A stretch of DNA of 64,000 nt from an uncultured Myxococcales bacterium (lineage in GTDB: Bacteria > Myxococcota_A > Bradymonadia > UBA7976 > VGTA01): NCBI GenBank assembly GCA_937146725.1, contig CAKZRU010000174.1, positions 26,033-90,032 of the forward strand, written 5' to 3'. Below the pieces are notes generated by a model, which saw only the letters and a list, made by a program, of their open reading frames with translations, made no database searches and had not been told where the DNA came from. Shown in pieces: positions 27,124 through 37,446 of this stretch (within the stretch, counting starts at the first letter, position 1; the number at the start of each line of letters is the position of its first letter). Both the position numbers and the translations under genes were made by a program.

Positions 27124-27187
27124 TAAGATGTACCTCTTTTAGTATATATGTTAAAAGCTTATGCTAGTTTATTTATAGCCATTTGGC

Positions 27188-28576
27188 TTAAGCTTTTCTT
27201 GGAGTTCTCATAGTCACCCATTCTTCGGCCATTGTGGGGTGAATGCCAATCGTTTGATCGAGTTGACTTTTGCTGACCGCTGCTTGCATGGCCACCGCTA
27301 AACCTTGAATTTGCTCACCGGCTTCATCACCAATCATATGACAACCAATCACTCGATCTGTGTCTTGGTTCACAATCATCTTCATATATACCCGTTTTGG
27401 ATGAGGCTGCAAAGCTTGATGTAAGGGCTTAAAGTCAGCCTCATAGACAGTAATTCTTCGGCCTCGTCTCAAAGCCTCGGCCTCACTTAAACCTACAGTT
27501 GCAAGATTTGGATGACTAAATACGGTTGTTGGGACCAAATCATAATCGAGAGGAGGCATAGAACCACCGGTAATATGTTCTACCACCCGCATAGCCTCCG
27601 CCAATGCAACAGGCGTTAATTGCATTCGATCAATCACATCACCTACCGCATAAATATGTGGCACTGTGGTTTGATAATTTTCATTCACGATAATGGCTTG
27701 CCGGTGAGGACTTGTTTCAATGCCTACTGACGCTAAGTTTAGAACTTGACTATTCGGTCGTCGTCCGGTTGCCAGCAAAACAAAGTCTGCAACAATTGCT
27801 TCACTTGCATGGCTTAGATAAACCCGCTTTAAGCCATCTTGCCCCAGTTCAATTTTTTCCAGTGTTGCTCCTGAATACACAGTCATTTGTTCACGCAATG
27901 CTTGGTCAAGCCTAATCCGTACATCTTGATCAAAACTGCGTAAAGGTAGGTCGGAGCGAAAAGCGAGGCTAGTTTCTACACCTAAGCCGGCTAAAACACC
28001 GGCCATTTCAACACCTATATATCCTCCTCCAATCACAAGCGCAGATTTAGGTCTTTCACAAAGCGCAAAAAAGTCATCTGAAGTCGAGGCAAGTTCTACA
28101 CCTTTGACTTGTGGGGTATCTGGAACCGCACCGGGCGCCAAAAGAATATGTCGGGCAGAAACAATTTGCGTTTGGGACTCTAAAGCATTTACATCACGGA
28201 GTTCTATGTGGTGTTCATCAACCAATCGAGCCCAAGCCGAGTAACGAGTTACCCCATTCCCTTCAAGCATATTTGCATATAAGCCATTGAGCCTAGTTAG
28301 GTAACGATCAATGCCTTCTTTCAAGCTGCCCCAATCATGACTTACCTCTTGGTCTATTGCCCAACCAAAACCTTGAGCATCCTTAAGTTGCTCTGAAACA
28401 TGCGCTGCATGAAAAAAAAGCTTTTTAGGCACACAGCCTACATTAACACAAGTACCGCCCAAGCGAGAGCCTTCAGCTAGGCCTACCTTGAGTCCTTTTT
28501 TAGCAGCCCAACGAGCCGCTCTGACTCCTCCTGATCCCCCACCGATAATGAATAAGTCATAATCCATATTACCCAT
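27188..28576 (-). CDS. gor: Glutathione reductase (NADPH)
   Basis: A FAD-dependent pyridine nucleotide-disulfide oxidoreductase of 462 aa. FAD-binding GGGSGG is at 12-17. The redox pair Cys43/Cys48 sits in GGTCVNVGCVPKK, the form typical of glutathione reductase. The NADPH-binding GGGYIGVEMAG is followed by basic residues (FRSDLPLRSFD) matching NADPH rather than NADH use. His446 in HPTMAEEW is the catalytic base. The enzyme regenerates GSH from GSSG in the cytoplasm, so the organism presumably makes or imports glutathione. GAGGG lies upstream of the ATG at 28576; a second ATG at 28567 is also possible. Confidence 0.93.
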   Translation of the reverse strand: MGNMDYDLFIIGGGSGGVRAARWAAKKGLKVGLAEGSRLGGTCVNVGCVPKKLFFHAAHVSEQLKDAQGFGWAIDQEVSHDWGSLKEGIDRYLTRLNGLYANMLEGNGVTRYSAWARLVDEHHIELRDVNALESQTQIVSARHILLAPGAVPDTPQVKGVELASTSDDFFALCERPKSALVIGGGYIGVEMAGVLAGLGVETSLAFRSDLPLRSFDQDVRIRLDQALREQMTVYSGATLEKIELGQDGLKRVYLSHASEAIVADFVLLATGRRPNSQVLNLASVGIETSPHRQAIIVNENYQTTVPHIYAVGDVIDRMQLTPVALAEAMRVVEHITGGSMPPLDYDLVPTTVFSHPNLATVGLSEAEALRRGRRITVYEADFKPLHQALQPHPKRVYMKMIVNQDTDRVIGCHMIGDEAGEQIQGLAVAMQAAVSKSQLDQTIGIHPTMAEEWVTMRTPRKA

Positions 28577-28941
28577 ATTGCCCTCTAGTCCTCTTCAGTT
28601 TTTTGATGCTCAAGTTTATCAATCTTTGTCGCTCAAGATATCTTAGCAAAACTAAAAAAATTACAGAAAGTATTTTAAGCGAGAACTCGTAATCAGATCT
28701 TAAGCTGCTCTAAGATATACTTTTTACCGAAAGCAGATGCCTTTAAGACCTATTCTAGTAAATTGTAGCAAATGACTCCTAAAGCCAGTAACAAGCTTCT
28801 GCACAAAGAATATTTCCAGGATTTTGTATCATTTACTATCTTGAAGGCGTTTAAAGAGTGAGCAAAAGAAAGTTTGGTCCAGTTTAGCTCGCTGATTACA
28901 TTAATAACTCAATAGGCTACATAAGCATTAAGGTACATGAA
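28577..28941. other. 365-bp divergent intergenic region
   Basis: It separates gor (minus) from the second recC (plus) and must hold both promoters. I see AT-rich DNA but no convincing -35/-10 pair, hairpin, tRNA or ORF. A repeated TTGAGC lies near the gor side (28605-28640 region), of unclear meaning. Confidence 0.5.
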
Positions 28942-31900
28942 ATGCTAAAGTTACATTATGCAAATCATATGGAAGCACTCATTGAACCATTATTAGTTCG
29001 TATTGAAGCCTTACAAGTAAGCGATCCGTTTACCCCGATTACGATCATTGTTCCCAATGCCTCAGTCGCTCACTTTATTCGCTTTCAAGTCGCTCAAAAA
29101 CTAGGTGTAAGTGCCCACATAAACTTTCATTATTTAAGACGTTTTTTGACTGAGCAAGTACAAGAAGCAGACCCAAGAATTCGTATACTTGAAACCGAAT
29201 CACTCCAATTATTACTATTTGAGCACCTTAATACCCCTGAAGTTTTGCAAAGAATCGAGCTAGAGCCGGTTCGGACTTATCTTGATATTGCCGAAAGTCT
29301 TGAGGAACGAGAGGGAAGATGTATTCAACTTGCCCAACAGCTGGCCCAGCTTTTTGAGGAGTATGGCTATGCTCGTCGGGATATGCTCAAGGCTTGGCGA
29401 GAAGGTAAATCTGGTCTAAAGGCTGAAGGGGAAGGCTCTGAAGATATTAACCGTGATCGTGGCCCTTGGCTGAGAGCAGAAAAATGGCAAAGAATCTTAT
29501 GGAGGGGCCTGTTTGATGATGATGGCAGTATTCGTATTTATCCACTAAAAAACCATTTAATCGAGGGACTTGAGGGTTTAACTTCTCCCGAGGTGAGACG
29601 AGATCAGTCGCTCTCCTCAAGTAAGTCAGCAAGAAGACAAAGATCAAAGGCTCAACAACCCGCTTTATTTTTAACCGAAGCTGATCAAGGCCAAGCTGAT
29701 CCACGAGCTCACCTTAGAAGAAATCGTAAAAAAGGAGATGAAGTTGCCCGTTGGATGTTTCTGCCGGAAGCCATTCAAGCAACCGAGTCTAAGCTGAATC
29801 TCCCCGAAAATATTTTTGTATTTGGACTCTCCTATGTGGCCTTAGCCTACGCATATATTTTTTCTAAGCTAAGCGCCTTAACCCAATTTCATATTTTTGC
29901 ATTAAATCCCTGCTGTGAGTTTTGGGAAGATGTTGATCATCGCTTAAATGTAGCACGTCAAGGTTGGATTTCAAGAAGTGCCAAGTTGGATGATTTCATT
30001 GATCAAGATGACCCCTTCAACTTAGAGGATCCAGATGACACTCCCGCGCTTAGGCTATGGGGGCGGCCTGGACGTGAATATATAAGGCTGTTAAATCAAC
30101 TTACCGACTGTGAGTTTGAGTCTTGTTATAGGGATCCCATCGAATATAGACAGCATATTAAGCATCCACAAGCACGCACTACATTGAGTCATGTACAAAG
30201 TGACATATTAAATCGTGTTCCGGCTCGCCCTCCTTTGGCTGAAGATTTGGAGCATGATGGTACAATTAGGCTTTTAGCCTGTCCGGGCATTAGACGTGAA
30301 GTAGAAATTGTAGCAGATGAAATCTGGCGTTTAGTCAGCTCCTCCAAATCGGGGCGCTCTCCGATTCGCTTTCATGAGATTGCCGTGATGGTGACCGATG
30401 CCAAGCGTCAAGAATACTTAACTCATATTGAGTCAATCTTTAAACAGCGCTATGGTCTACCCTTTAATATGATCGATCGTTCATTATCAGCACAAAGTAG
30501 GGTGTTGGAAGGAGCCATTCGCTTATTGGCCCTTCCCCTTGGTGAACTTAGCTATTCAGAAGTGATCAATGTGGCATGTCATCCAATGGTCGGTAGCAAA
30601 ACCGGAGTTAACCTCGATCAATGGCGACGCTGGGGAGATCAGCTTAATGTTAGATTTGGCGCTGATAAAAGTGCATTAGATGGAACTTATATAAAGCAAG
30701 ATGTGTATCATTGGGATCAAGGTTTAAAAAGGCTCTTATTAGGGCTATTTATGGAAGGTGAACGTTCCGGTGATGAACGTGTGTTTACAGTCAAACTCAA
30801 TACACAGGATAGTCACCATTCTGGCCTAGACTCAATGAATGCTTGGGTCCCTTTTGATATGGGAGGAGATCAATTTCAAACGGCGGGCCAAATGATTCAT
30901 CTCATTCGTTGCTTACTCTTAGATGCTAAGCAAGTCAGCCAAAGTAAATTATCTTTGGCGATGTGGTGTAAATACTTTACCCGCTTATTTACACACTATC
31001 TAAAAGCCCAAAGTTCTGCCGATGAGCAGGCGATCAGCCGTTGTATAGAAACAATAGATGAATTAAAGCATGTTGATCTTGAAGGGACTCCCATTCGCTA
31101 CGAAGTTGCTCAAACTATGCTTAAAGCACGTCTCAAACGCTTGGATAGTACCCGTGGACAGCATCAAGCTGATGGGATTGTGGTTTCGTCTATGCTTCCC
31201 ATGAGAGCAATTCCCTTTAATACTATTTTTATTCTTGGTTTAGGTGAGCAAGACTTTCCCGCAAAAACACCTCAAAACCCAATTGATCTTCGGCAAGCTC
31301 AACAACTTCCAGGGGATGTTAGTCCTTCTCAGCGAGATCGCTATCTCTTTTTGGAGACTGTTCTATCCGCACGAGAACGTTTAGTACTATCCTATGTTTC
31401 AGCCGATGATCGTACCGGTGACCTTTTGGAGCCTTCGGCTGTTGTTCGTGAACTTCACTTTATTTTAAGAGGCTATCTTGGGCCAAGTGGTTTAAAAGCA
31501 GAACGACATCCCTTAAGTGCCTATAACAATCTATATGACCAACTCCTTTCTAAAAAAGATCCCTCACCAAATCAAACTAGTACACCTTGGTTGTATACTC
31601 CCGTATGTTCACCTGAGGTTATTAAAGGGATTAGAGCTAAAGAAATGCGTAACCGACTCAATAAGTTTTTGGGTGGTACTATGATGCCTCGTGAACAGCT
31701 AGAGTCGGCTATTAAAGTATGGAGTATGCCCGGTATTAATCAATTTTTGGACCTATCCACACCACCCAAATTAGACCGGGATAAAAGTGCAATCACTCGC
31801 TTCCGGCTTTCAGATCTCAAGGCATTTCTTTTTTCACCCCTACAAGGTTCTGCTAAAGCTTTACTCAAGATGTCTGAGCCAGAGATTCATGATTTTGAAG

Positions 31901-32748
31901 CGATCTTAAATGATCCCTTACATGATGAATCTTATAAACAACATAACCTACTCCAAAAGTCCTTTTGGCGAGGTGGTGGAGATGAAGCCAAAATCAATTT
32001 AATTTATGAGGATCTTTTCAAACTTGCTTCTTTAAAAGGTGAGGCTCCGGTTGACTATTTTGCAGCAAAACAAAAAATATCTGACCAAAGAATTCTTAAT
32101 ATTTGGCGCTTAAACGCCCATCAGTTTCAATTATATGGTCTAGACAAATGGCAGGCGGTAAGTATTGGAGAAGGAAGGGAGTTTGAAGAAGTAAGCCGAC
32201 GTTTACCACCGATCCAGCTAGATGTTCCTCTACTTCAAGGAGGACATGCAAAAGTTGAGCTTGTGGGACGAATCTCTCCACTTCGACCAGACTTAGGCGC
32301 CACGATGCATTGCCTTTCAAGTGGAGGTGTTGGTGAGCATTTATTTTTAAAGGGTTTTTTAGAAATGGTTTTTTTAGCGGCCGCTCAACAAGCTCTCCCA
32401 AAAACGTTTAAGGTATATCTTAACCCCACAGGTGATTTTAGAGCGGCAAACTTACAAAAAAATTATTACACCCCTAATCCTGTGGAAGCGAGAGAGTATC
32501 TCAGTTTAATTGTTTCTCATTTAATTTCGTCAGGACTCCACACTTATCGCTTACCCATTCGTTCAGCCTTGAAGTGGAAAGAAGCTTTAAAAAGAAATCA
32601 GTATCAAGCTTTGATTATTAGGCCGGAAGACAAGGAACAAGGCCCGATTAAAAACCTTCGGCCTTTTAGCACTCCACCATCAGACTTTGCGATCAAGTCC
32701 GTTACAGAGCGCTTGGGCCCTTGGTTTAGTTCGGAGGTAACATTTTGA
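28942..32748 (+). CDS. recC: RecC-type exodeoxyribonuclease V gamma subunit (copy 2)
   Basis: A second RecC-like protein (1268 aa), closer to the classical family than the copy at 9202-12891. The N terminus shows the characteristic TIIVPNASVAHFIRFQVA pattern followed by LRRFL. Further RecC landmarks are HEIAVMVTDAKRQEYLTHI (mid-chain), GIVVSSMLPMRAIPF and FILGLGEQDFPAK. A basic/Gln-rich insertion near 215-270 looks like a species-specific loop. The inactive helicase fold lacks Walker A, as expected. It pairs with the RecB of the next gene, whose TTG start overlaps its TGA by 4 nt (TTGA). No recD is adjacent, so this complex is either RecBC-only or borrows the RecD encoded at 2995-5106. Confidence 0.92.
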   Translation: MLKLHYANHMEALIEPLLVRIEALQVSDPFTPITIIVPNASVAHFIRFQVAQKLGVSAHINFHYLRRFLTEQVQEADPRIRILETESLQLLLFEHLNTPEVLQRIELEPVRTYLDIAESLEEREGRCIQLAQQLAQLFEEYGYARRDMLKAWREGKSGLKAEGEGSEDINRDRGPWLRAEKWQRILWRGLFDDDGSIRIYPLKNHLIEGLEGLTSPEVRRDQSLSSSKSARRQRSKAQQPALFLTEADQGQADPRAHLRRNRKKGDEVARWMFLPEAIQATESKLNLPENIFVFGLSYVALAYAYIFSKLSALTQFHIFALNPCCEFWEDVDHRLNVARQGWISRSAKLDDFIDQDDPFNLEDPDDTPALRLWGRPGREYIRLLNQLTDCEFESCYRDPIEYRQHIKHPQARTTLSHVQSDILNRVPARPPLAEDLEHDGTIRLLACPGIRREVEIVADEIWRLVSSSKSGRSPIRFHEIAVMVTDAKRQEYLTHIESIFKQRYGLPFNMIDRSLSAQSRVLEGAIRLLALPLGELSYSEVINVACHPMVGSKTGVNLDQWRRWGDQLNVRFGADKSALDGTYIKQDVYHWDQGLKRLLLGLFMEGERSGDERVFTVKLNTQDSHHSGLDSMNAWVPFDMGGDQFQTAGQMIHLIRCLLLDAKQVSQSKLSLAMWCKYFTRLFTHYLKAQSSADEQAISRCIETIDELKHVDLEGTPIRYEVAQTMLKARLKRLDSTRGQHQADGIVVSSMLPMRAIPFNTIFILGLGEQDFPAKTPQNPIDLRQAQQLPGDVSPSQRDRYLFLETVLSARERLVLSYVSADDRTGDLLEPSAVVRELHFILRGYLGPSGLKAERHPLSAYNNLYDQLLSKKDPSPNQTSTPWLYTPVCSPEVIKGIRAKEMRNRLNKFLGGTMMPREQLESAIKVWSMPGINQFLDLSTPPKLDRDKSAITRFRLSDLKAFLFSPLQGSAKALLKMSEPEIHDFEAILNDPLHDESYKQHNLLQKSFWRGGGDEAKINLIYEDLFKLASLKGEAPVDYFAAKQKISDQRILNIWRLNAHQFQLYGLDKWQAVSIGEGREFEEVSRRLPPIQLDVPLLQGGHAKVELVGRISPLRPDLGATMHCLSSGGVGEHLFLKGFLEMVFLAAAQQALPKTFKVYLNPTGDFRAANLQKNYYTPNPVEAREYLSLIVSHLISSGLHTYRLPIRSALKWKEALKRNQYQALIIRPEDKEQGPIKNLRPFSTPPSDFAIKSVTERLGPWFSSEVTF

Positions 32749-35700
32749 GTCTATATCCTAAGTTAAGCAAAGAAGATCGCGAAGCCAAAAAGGAAGCTCG
32801 AGAAAGCAAGCTCAACGAAGTCATCGCTTATTATCCTTATCCACCCACTTTAGATCAAGTTACCCTTGGTCAACATGCAGTCATTGAAGCAAGTGCCGGT
32901 ACGGGTAAAACATACACAATAGAACATTTAGTTGTTGATCGCTTACTGCGTACAAACGCCCGCTTAGAAAATATTTTGGTTGTCACCTTCACTGATAAAG
33001 CAACCAGTGAATTGCGTAAGCGCATTCGTGACCTAATCGAAAAAATCCTCAAACTTACCGAACCAGAAAACCTAGATCTACATCAAGGTGAGCAAGATCA
33101 GGAAAGCTCTGCCGAAAAGCAAGCGAATCCATCCAAAAAACAAGCGAGTTCATCCACAAAGTCAGTTATAGATCAAGATCCAAAGCATCATTGGGCGATT
33201 ACCATAAATGCTCAACGTAAGCTTGAAAGAGCCCTTTTTTCCTTTGAGCGCGCTTCAATTTATACAATACATGGCTTTTGCCGAAAAGTACTGGTTGAGC
33301 TAGCTTTTGATAGTGGGCAACTCTTTGAGCAAGAGCTTGTTGATGGTCGGCGGGCTTTTAAAGATGCTTGGCGCCACTCTTTACGTAAACGCTTGATTAA
33401 TAACCAAACTTTAGAAAAAGCTTTAAGTGCTTGGTTAGACAAACAAAACAAGCTTACAAACCTTGAGCAACTTCTGTATGATGCTTATTCAATGGGGTAT
33501 TTAGAGCTTAAAAGACCTTTAAACCACAAAATGATTTCAGTCACTCAACGCTTATTGGCCAATTGGAACCTTAAAAGTATCCAAGAAGCTTTTGAGGAAA
33601 GCGCGATTGTGGGTAAGGCTCTTGAGCCCGCCTTTGAAACCCTTAATCAAATTGATCTGATTATTAATGAGCAAATGGGGGTAGAGGATAAGCGAAAATA
33701 CTTATTAGAACTAAATCTCGAGAGTATTTTAAAGCCACGTCGTAGTAGTAGCAAAAAGAAAAAGCATTTTCCCGATGAGCTACCTGACCAGATCAAGTTA
33801 GTCTTAGATAGTCTGTCGCAGTTGAATATTCTTAATGAGATTGAGGAAGCCCCCGAAAGACAGGTTGTCGATACGCTTTTGCCTGAAGTACACCGAGAGC
33901 TCAGTCAAAGAAAAAGAAAAGCTGGTCAAGTTGACTATGATGATTTAATGCGCTGTGTATGGCGTGCTCTGTGTAGTCCGCAAGGTCCAAGTTTGGCCCA
34001 AACACTAAGAGATCGATTTCGCTTTGCGCTGATTGATGAGTTTCAAGATACCGACCCACTTCAATGGCAAATCTTTAGGCGGGTATTTGTAGATGCCGAA
34101 AGCCCAATGCATTCACTATACATTATTGGTGACCCTAAGCAGGCGATTTACACCTTTAGAGGTGCTGATATTCACACCTATATTCAAGCCCGTTATGAAC
34201 TCATTAGAACCGGTGCCACCCGAGTGCCTCTCAAGATTAACTATCGCTCAACACCAAAGCTGATTGAAGCGATTAATCTTATTCTTGACCAAGAGGGCGA
34301 ATCAGCTCTTTTTCAAGGCCCAATCAAATATTCAGAGCCGGTAGAAAGTGGATTAAGTGACTTTCGGCTTCTTGATCATGAGGGCCAGGAAAAGCCACCG
34401 GTAACCTTATGGCGCTTTAAGCCTGCTCCCCCATCAAAACGAAATCGTGTAACCCTAAATGTGAGTGAACTTAGAGATGCTTATTGCCAACAAATCGCTC
34501 ATCAAGTTCATGAAATGTTACATGATGAAAGGCAAGCTCTTTGGATAGAAAAAGAAGGGGTAAAACGTCGTTTAACAGCGAGTGATATCTTAATCTTAGT
34601 TCGAGAAAATAGGGAAGCTTTAAAGGTGGCAACCGCCTTAAGAGAAGTAGAGATTCCCTTTACTCTTTATAAGCCTGAAGGGCTCTTACAAGGTTTAGAG
34701 GCACAAGAGATATATTATTTATTACAGGCGGTCGTTGACCCTCATGATCGAGGAAATAGGCTTCGGGCTTTTACAACCCCTTTCTTTGGGATTAGTTGGT
34801 CCACAATCTACAATTACAGCACCTTACCTCCTGGTGATGAAAAGTTAGAACGTCTCTTTAAATGGCATAATCTTGCTCGAGAGGGAAAATATACAGAGCT
34901 TTTCTATGAACTGATTCATCAAAGTGGCCTAAGTGAAAGAGAACTTTTTTTTGCTGAGAGCGAAAGAGAGTTGACTAACTATTTACACATCTTTGAAATC
35001 TTATTGGGAATGACTACCAACGCCCCTATGACTCCTTCTGAATTATGTCAGTATATGGGTAGGATGATTAAAGGGATTGAAAGTGCGCCGGGTAGCGAAG
35101 ATAATATTCAGCGTCTATACAGTGATCGACAAATGGTTCAAGTCATGACCATTCATAAAAGTAAAGGCTTGGAAGCACCGATCATTATTTTATATGGTGG
35201 TTTTGGTAAGCCTACCGAGCGTCAGGTGAATGTGATCCAAGATCCAGATGAAGGACGTCAAATCTTGATTGGCGCGGCCGCCCGTAAAGCAGTCGTAGAG
35301 CGTTTGCAAGTTGAGCAAAGGCAAGAGGATCAACGTTTATTATATGTGGCGCTCACCCGTCCCCAAGTTAAATTAATTCTACCTCTCATTGATTCAAGTC
35401 GTTCTCTTTTAGGAAGTTATTTACCTTTAAAAGAACGTCTGATCTCTATGTATAAACAGCAAGACAAGTTTCCTCAGTTCAATATGTACTTCGACATTGT
35501 TGAAGTAGATACACACTTTAAGCCTAACGTAAGTAGTTCTGGGCAAAGCTTAAGTCAATGGAGCCCGAACCCTAAGCTTATAGAAGTCCCTGATATAAGA
35601 CAGGAAAAGTCATTGATTCACCAAAGGCATCGACCTTTGGTTATGACCAGTTATACACGCATGAAAGAACAAGGAAATAGCTCGCTATACACTGGATTAG

Positions 35701-36623
35701 AGGGACAATCAGCTCATCAAGATGAACTTTCTTACGATCCGAGTCCAGAAGAAGTTCAAGCGCCTGATGATGGAGCAAGTATATTGCCGGGGGGAAGGCA
35801 TATGGGACGCTGCCTGCATGAAATTATTGAGGAACTCCCCTTCAAGCTCTTTCCTAAAGGATCACATTCTTTCTCGCAACAAAACTCTAGTAAACGTCAA
35901 AGTAAAGCTAAACTCTTAGAAGCTACTGACCCAACAAGCTTTGAAGAATGGATCATCCACCCAGTCATTGTAAACCTCTTTGAATCAGTGATGCGCCGAC
36001 ATGGAATTGATCACTTATGGCTACCTTTGTCTCAAAGACTTATTTACTCCATACTTAATACTAACATCAGCTTTTTTGATGAACAGCAGCAACTTGCGTT
36101 TTTATCGCCCTTATCTCAATCAAAGCATATTATAGAAATGGAATTTTTATTCCCTATCCCTGAACGGAGTCATCCGACACTTGAACTGAGTGCTCAGGCC
36201 TTAGCAAAAATGCCACGTGGAGAACGAGCAAGTCATTTAACGGCTAAAGAGCGACTACCATGGCAAGTTGAAAAAGGCTTTGTTAAAGGCTTTATCGACT
36301 TTATCTTTGAGCATGAAGGTAGGATCTATTTTGCCGATTGGAAAAGTGATCAACTGTTAACATACAAAGGCCGTGATTTTAAAGACTACATTGAAGACCA
36401 CTATCTCCTACAGGCCCAATTATATACTCTAGGAGTCATTCGCTGGCTCAAAATCAATAATGAGCATGATTATAATCTACGTTTTGGTGGCTTATTCTAC
36501 TTCTTTTTACGTGCCTTTACCCAAGCAAACACAAACGGAGAAGGTGTTTACTTCTCAAGACCAAGTTGGCAAGAGGTTTGTGAGTATGAAGCACAGCTCG
36601 GCTTGCTCTTACAGGAGTCTTAA
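32745..36623 (+). CDS. recB: RecB-type helicase-nuclease (copy 2)
   Basis: A 1292-aa UvrD-like helicase with C-terminal RecB nuclease. Walker A IEASAGTGKT has Lys55; LIDEFQDTDP (about 430), GDPKQAIYTFRGAD, MTIHKSKGLEAP and LLYVALTRP are intact. The nuclease has GFIDFIF and FADWKSDQ (about 1198) with the Asp and Lys needed for metal-dependent cleavage. A charged linker (Ser/Lys/Gln, residues ~105-145) separates parts of helicase domain 1A. The start is TTG, strongly supported by GGAGG 7 nt upstream and by the 4-nt overlap with recC. Sequence divergence from the RecB at 5125-9201 (for example DWKS against DYKT) argues for old paralogy or transfer rather than recent duplication. Confidence 0.94.
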   Translation: MSLYPKLSKEDREAKKEARESKLNEVIAYYPYPPTLDQVTLGQHAVIEASAGTGKTYTIEHLVVDRLLRTNARLENILVVTFTDKATSELRKRIRDLIEKILKLTEPENLDLHQGEQDQESSAEKQANPSKKQASSSTKSVIDQDPKHHWAITINAQRKLERALFSFERASIYTIHGFCRKVLVELAFDSGQLFEQELVDGRRAFKDAWRHSLRKRLINNQTLEKALSAWLDKQNKLTNLEQLLYDAYSMGYLELKRPLNHKMISVTQRLLANWNLKSIQEAFEESAIVGKALEPAFETLNQIDLIINEQMGVEDKRKYLLELNLESILKPRRSSSKKKKHFPDELPDQIKLVLDSLSQLNILNEIEEAPERQVVDTLLPEVHRELSQRKRKAGQVDYDDLMRCVWRALCSPQGPSLAQTLRDRFRFALIDEFQDTDPLQWQIFRRVFVDAESPMHSLYIIGDPKQAIYTFRGADIHTYIQARYELIRTGATRVPLKINYRSTPKLIEAINLILDQEGESALFQGPIKYSEPVESGLSDFRLLDHEGQEKPPVTLWRFKPAPPSKRNRVTLNVSELRDAYCQQIAHQVHEMLHDERQALWIEKEGVKRRLTASDILILVRENREALKVATALREVEIPFTLYKPEGLLQGLEAQEIYYLLQAVVDPHDRGNRLRAFTTPFFGISWSTIYNYSTLPPGDEKLERLFKWHNLAREGKYTELFYELIHQSGLSERELFFAESERELTNYLHIFEILLGMTTNAPMTPSELCQYMGRMIKGIESAPGSEDNIQRLYSDRQMVQVMTIHKSKGLEAPIIILYGGFGKPTERQVNVIQDPDEGRQILIGAAARKAVVERLQVEQRQEDQRLLYVALTRPQVKLILPLIDSSRSLLGSYLPLKERLISMYKQQDKFPQFNMYFDIVEVDTHFKPNVSSSGQSLSQWSPNPKLIEVPDIRQEKSLIHQRHRPLVMTSYTRMKEQGNSSLYTGLEGQSAHQDELSYDPSPEEVQAPDDGASILPGGRHMGRCLHEIIEELPFKLFPKGSHSFSQQNSSKRQSKAKLLEATDPTSFEEWIIHPVIVNLFESVMRRHGIDHLWLPLSQRLIYSILNTNISFFDEQQQLAFLSPLSQSKHIIEMEFLFPIPERSHPTLELSAQALAKMPRGERASHLTAKERLPWQVEKGFVKGFIDFIFEHEGRIYFADWKSDQLLTYKGRDFKDYIEDHYLLQAQLYTLGVIRWLKINNEHDYNLRFGGLFYFFLRAFTQANTNGEGVYFSRPSWQEVCEYEAQLGLLLQES

Positions 36624-36768
36624 GGAAGCTTTTAGCGGCATTTTAAAAGCTGAATAAGGCCCGACACAACAAGGCCTAAAGCAGGGCCAAAGTTGACCGC
36701 CCAAAAAAGCTAAGCTAAAAACTCTGAAAAAACTAAATCCATAGCGACTAGATATGTTCCGTGATGGG

Positions 36769-36802
36769 CTATTCTTACCCTATATGATCTATTCTTACCC
36801 TA
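36769..36802. repeat. 14-bp direct repeat with 20-bp period
   Basis: CTATTCTTACCCTA occurs at 36769-36782 and 36789-36802, in the convergent gap after recB copy 2. There is no coding context. It may be a small duplication or part of a regulatory or replication-related site. Confidence 0.7.
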
Positions 36803-36833
36803 GCTAATCGTCATGATAATCGCTTAAGTATAC

Positions 36834-37151
36834 TCAGCTCTTGTTAAGCTCTAATTTTTGCTTGATGATCACCTTGCCGACAACAAAGGCTAAAAAGATA
36901 CCAAAGATGACTGTGAGTTCAAGTCCCGAAAGGCCAAAGGCGATAATCTCATTACTTTGACTTCTAAGCAGACCTCGTGAGCTTGGTCCTGATAAAGTGC
37001 TTTGGAGATACGCTAAAATGACAAACCCTCCTCCAAAGAACCAACATAAACGGTACACTTTTTCGGCAATTTCTTTGGTTGGCGAAAAAGAGGCAAGGGC
37101 GTAAACCCCTACAAAAAGTCCTAAAGCAAAATCAGCAATGTAAGTCATCAT
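36834..37151 (-). CDS. Small integral membrane protein, unknown
   Basis: A 105-aa protein with three predicted membrane helices (about 4-22, 37-52 and 72-95) joined by short charged loops and ending in a Lys-rich cytoplasmic tail. No family is recognised. GGAGC stands about 8 nt before the ATG at 37151, with an in-frame ATG right after it. A 7-bp palindrome (37173-37189) sits just upstream and could be its operator. It lies alone between convergent recB copy 2 and the divergent dcw cluster. The hydrophobicity pattern and good ribosome site support it as real. Confidence 0.6.
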   Translation of the reverse strand: MMTYIADFALGLFVGVYALASFSPTKEIAEKVYRLCWFFGGGFVILAYLQSTLSGPSSRGLLRSQSNEIIAFGLSGLELTVIFGIFLAFVVGKVIIKQKLELNKS

Positions 37152-37172
37152 AATTAACAGCTCCTCATTTAA

Positions 37173-37189
37173 TCATCTGTCTCAGATGA
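37173..37189. promoter_or_regulatory. 7-bp palindrome TCATCTG-TCT-CAGATGA
   Basis: Perfect inverted repeat with a 3-nt centre, 22 nt before the start of the minus-strand membrane protein gene. The size fits a dimeric repressor site. It is too short, and lacks a T-tract, for a terminator. Confidence 0.4.
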
Positions 37190-37446
37190 CTTAGAGTGAA
37201 TACTCAATAAATAAAATAGTTTTTCTTGTATTTCCTTCTTGTATTTCTACTGCGACTCAACGTAAAGGCAAGCTTAAAAATTGTAATCCTATCTTTAAAG
37301 GCCTTTTTATCCATCATGCTCTCAATTGTTCAAAGTGCCATCATAAACTGTGACTTTCTACAGCATAAAGAGCTGGCAAATATTTAAGGCTAGCTTGCTA
37401 AAACTTGTCGCTAAATGTAGAACCCTGTGGAAAAATATGTACTTTT

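Noticed and set aside
36621..36655. Possible rho-independent terminator after recB copy 2 (stem AGCTTTTA/TAAAAGCT)
   Set aside because: The stem is AT-rich and no T-tract follows, so it does not meet terminator criteria.
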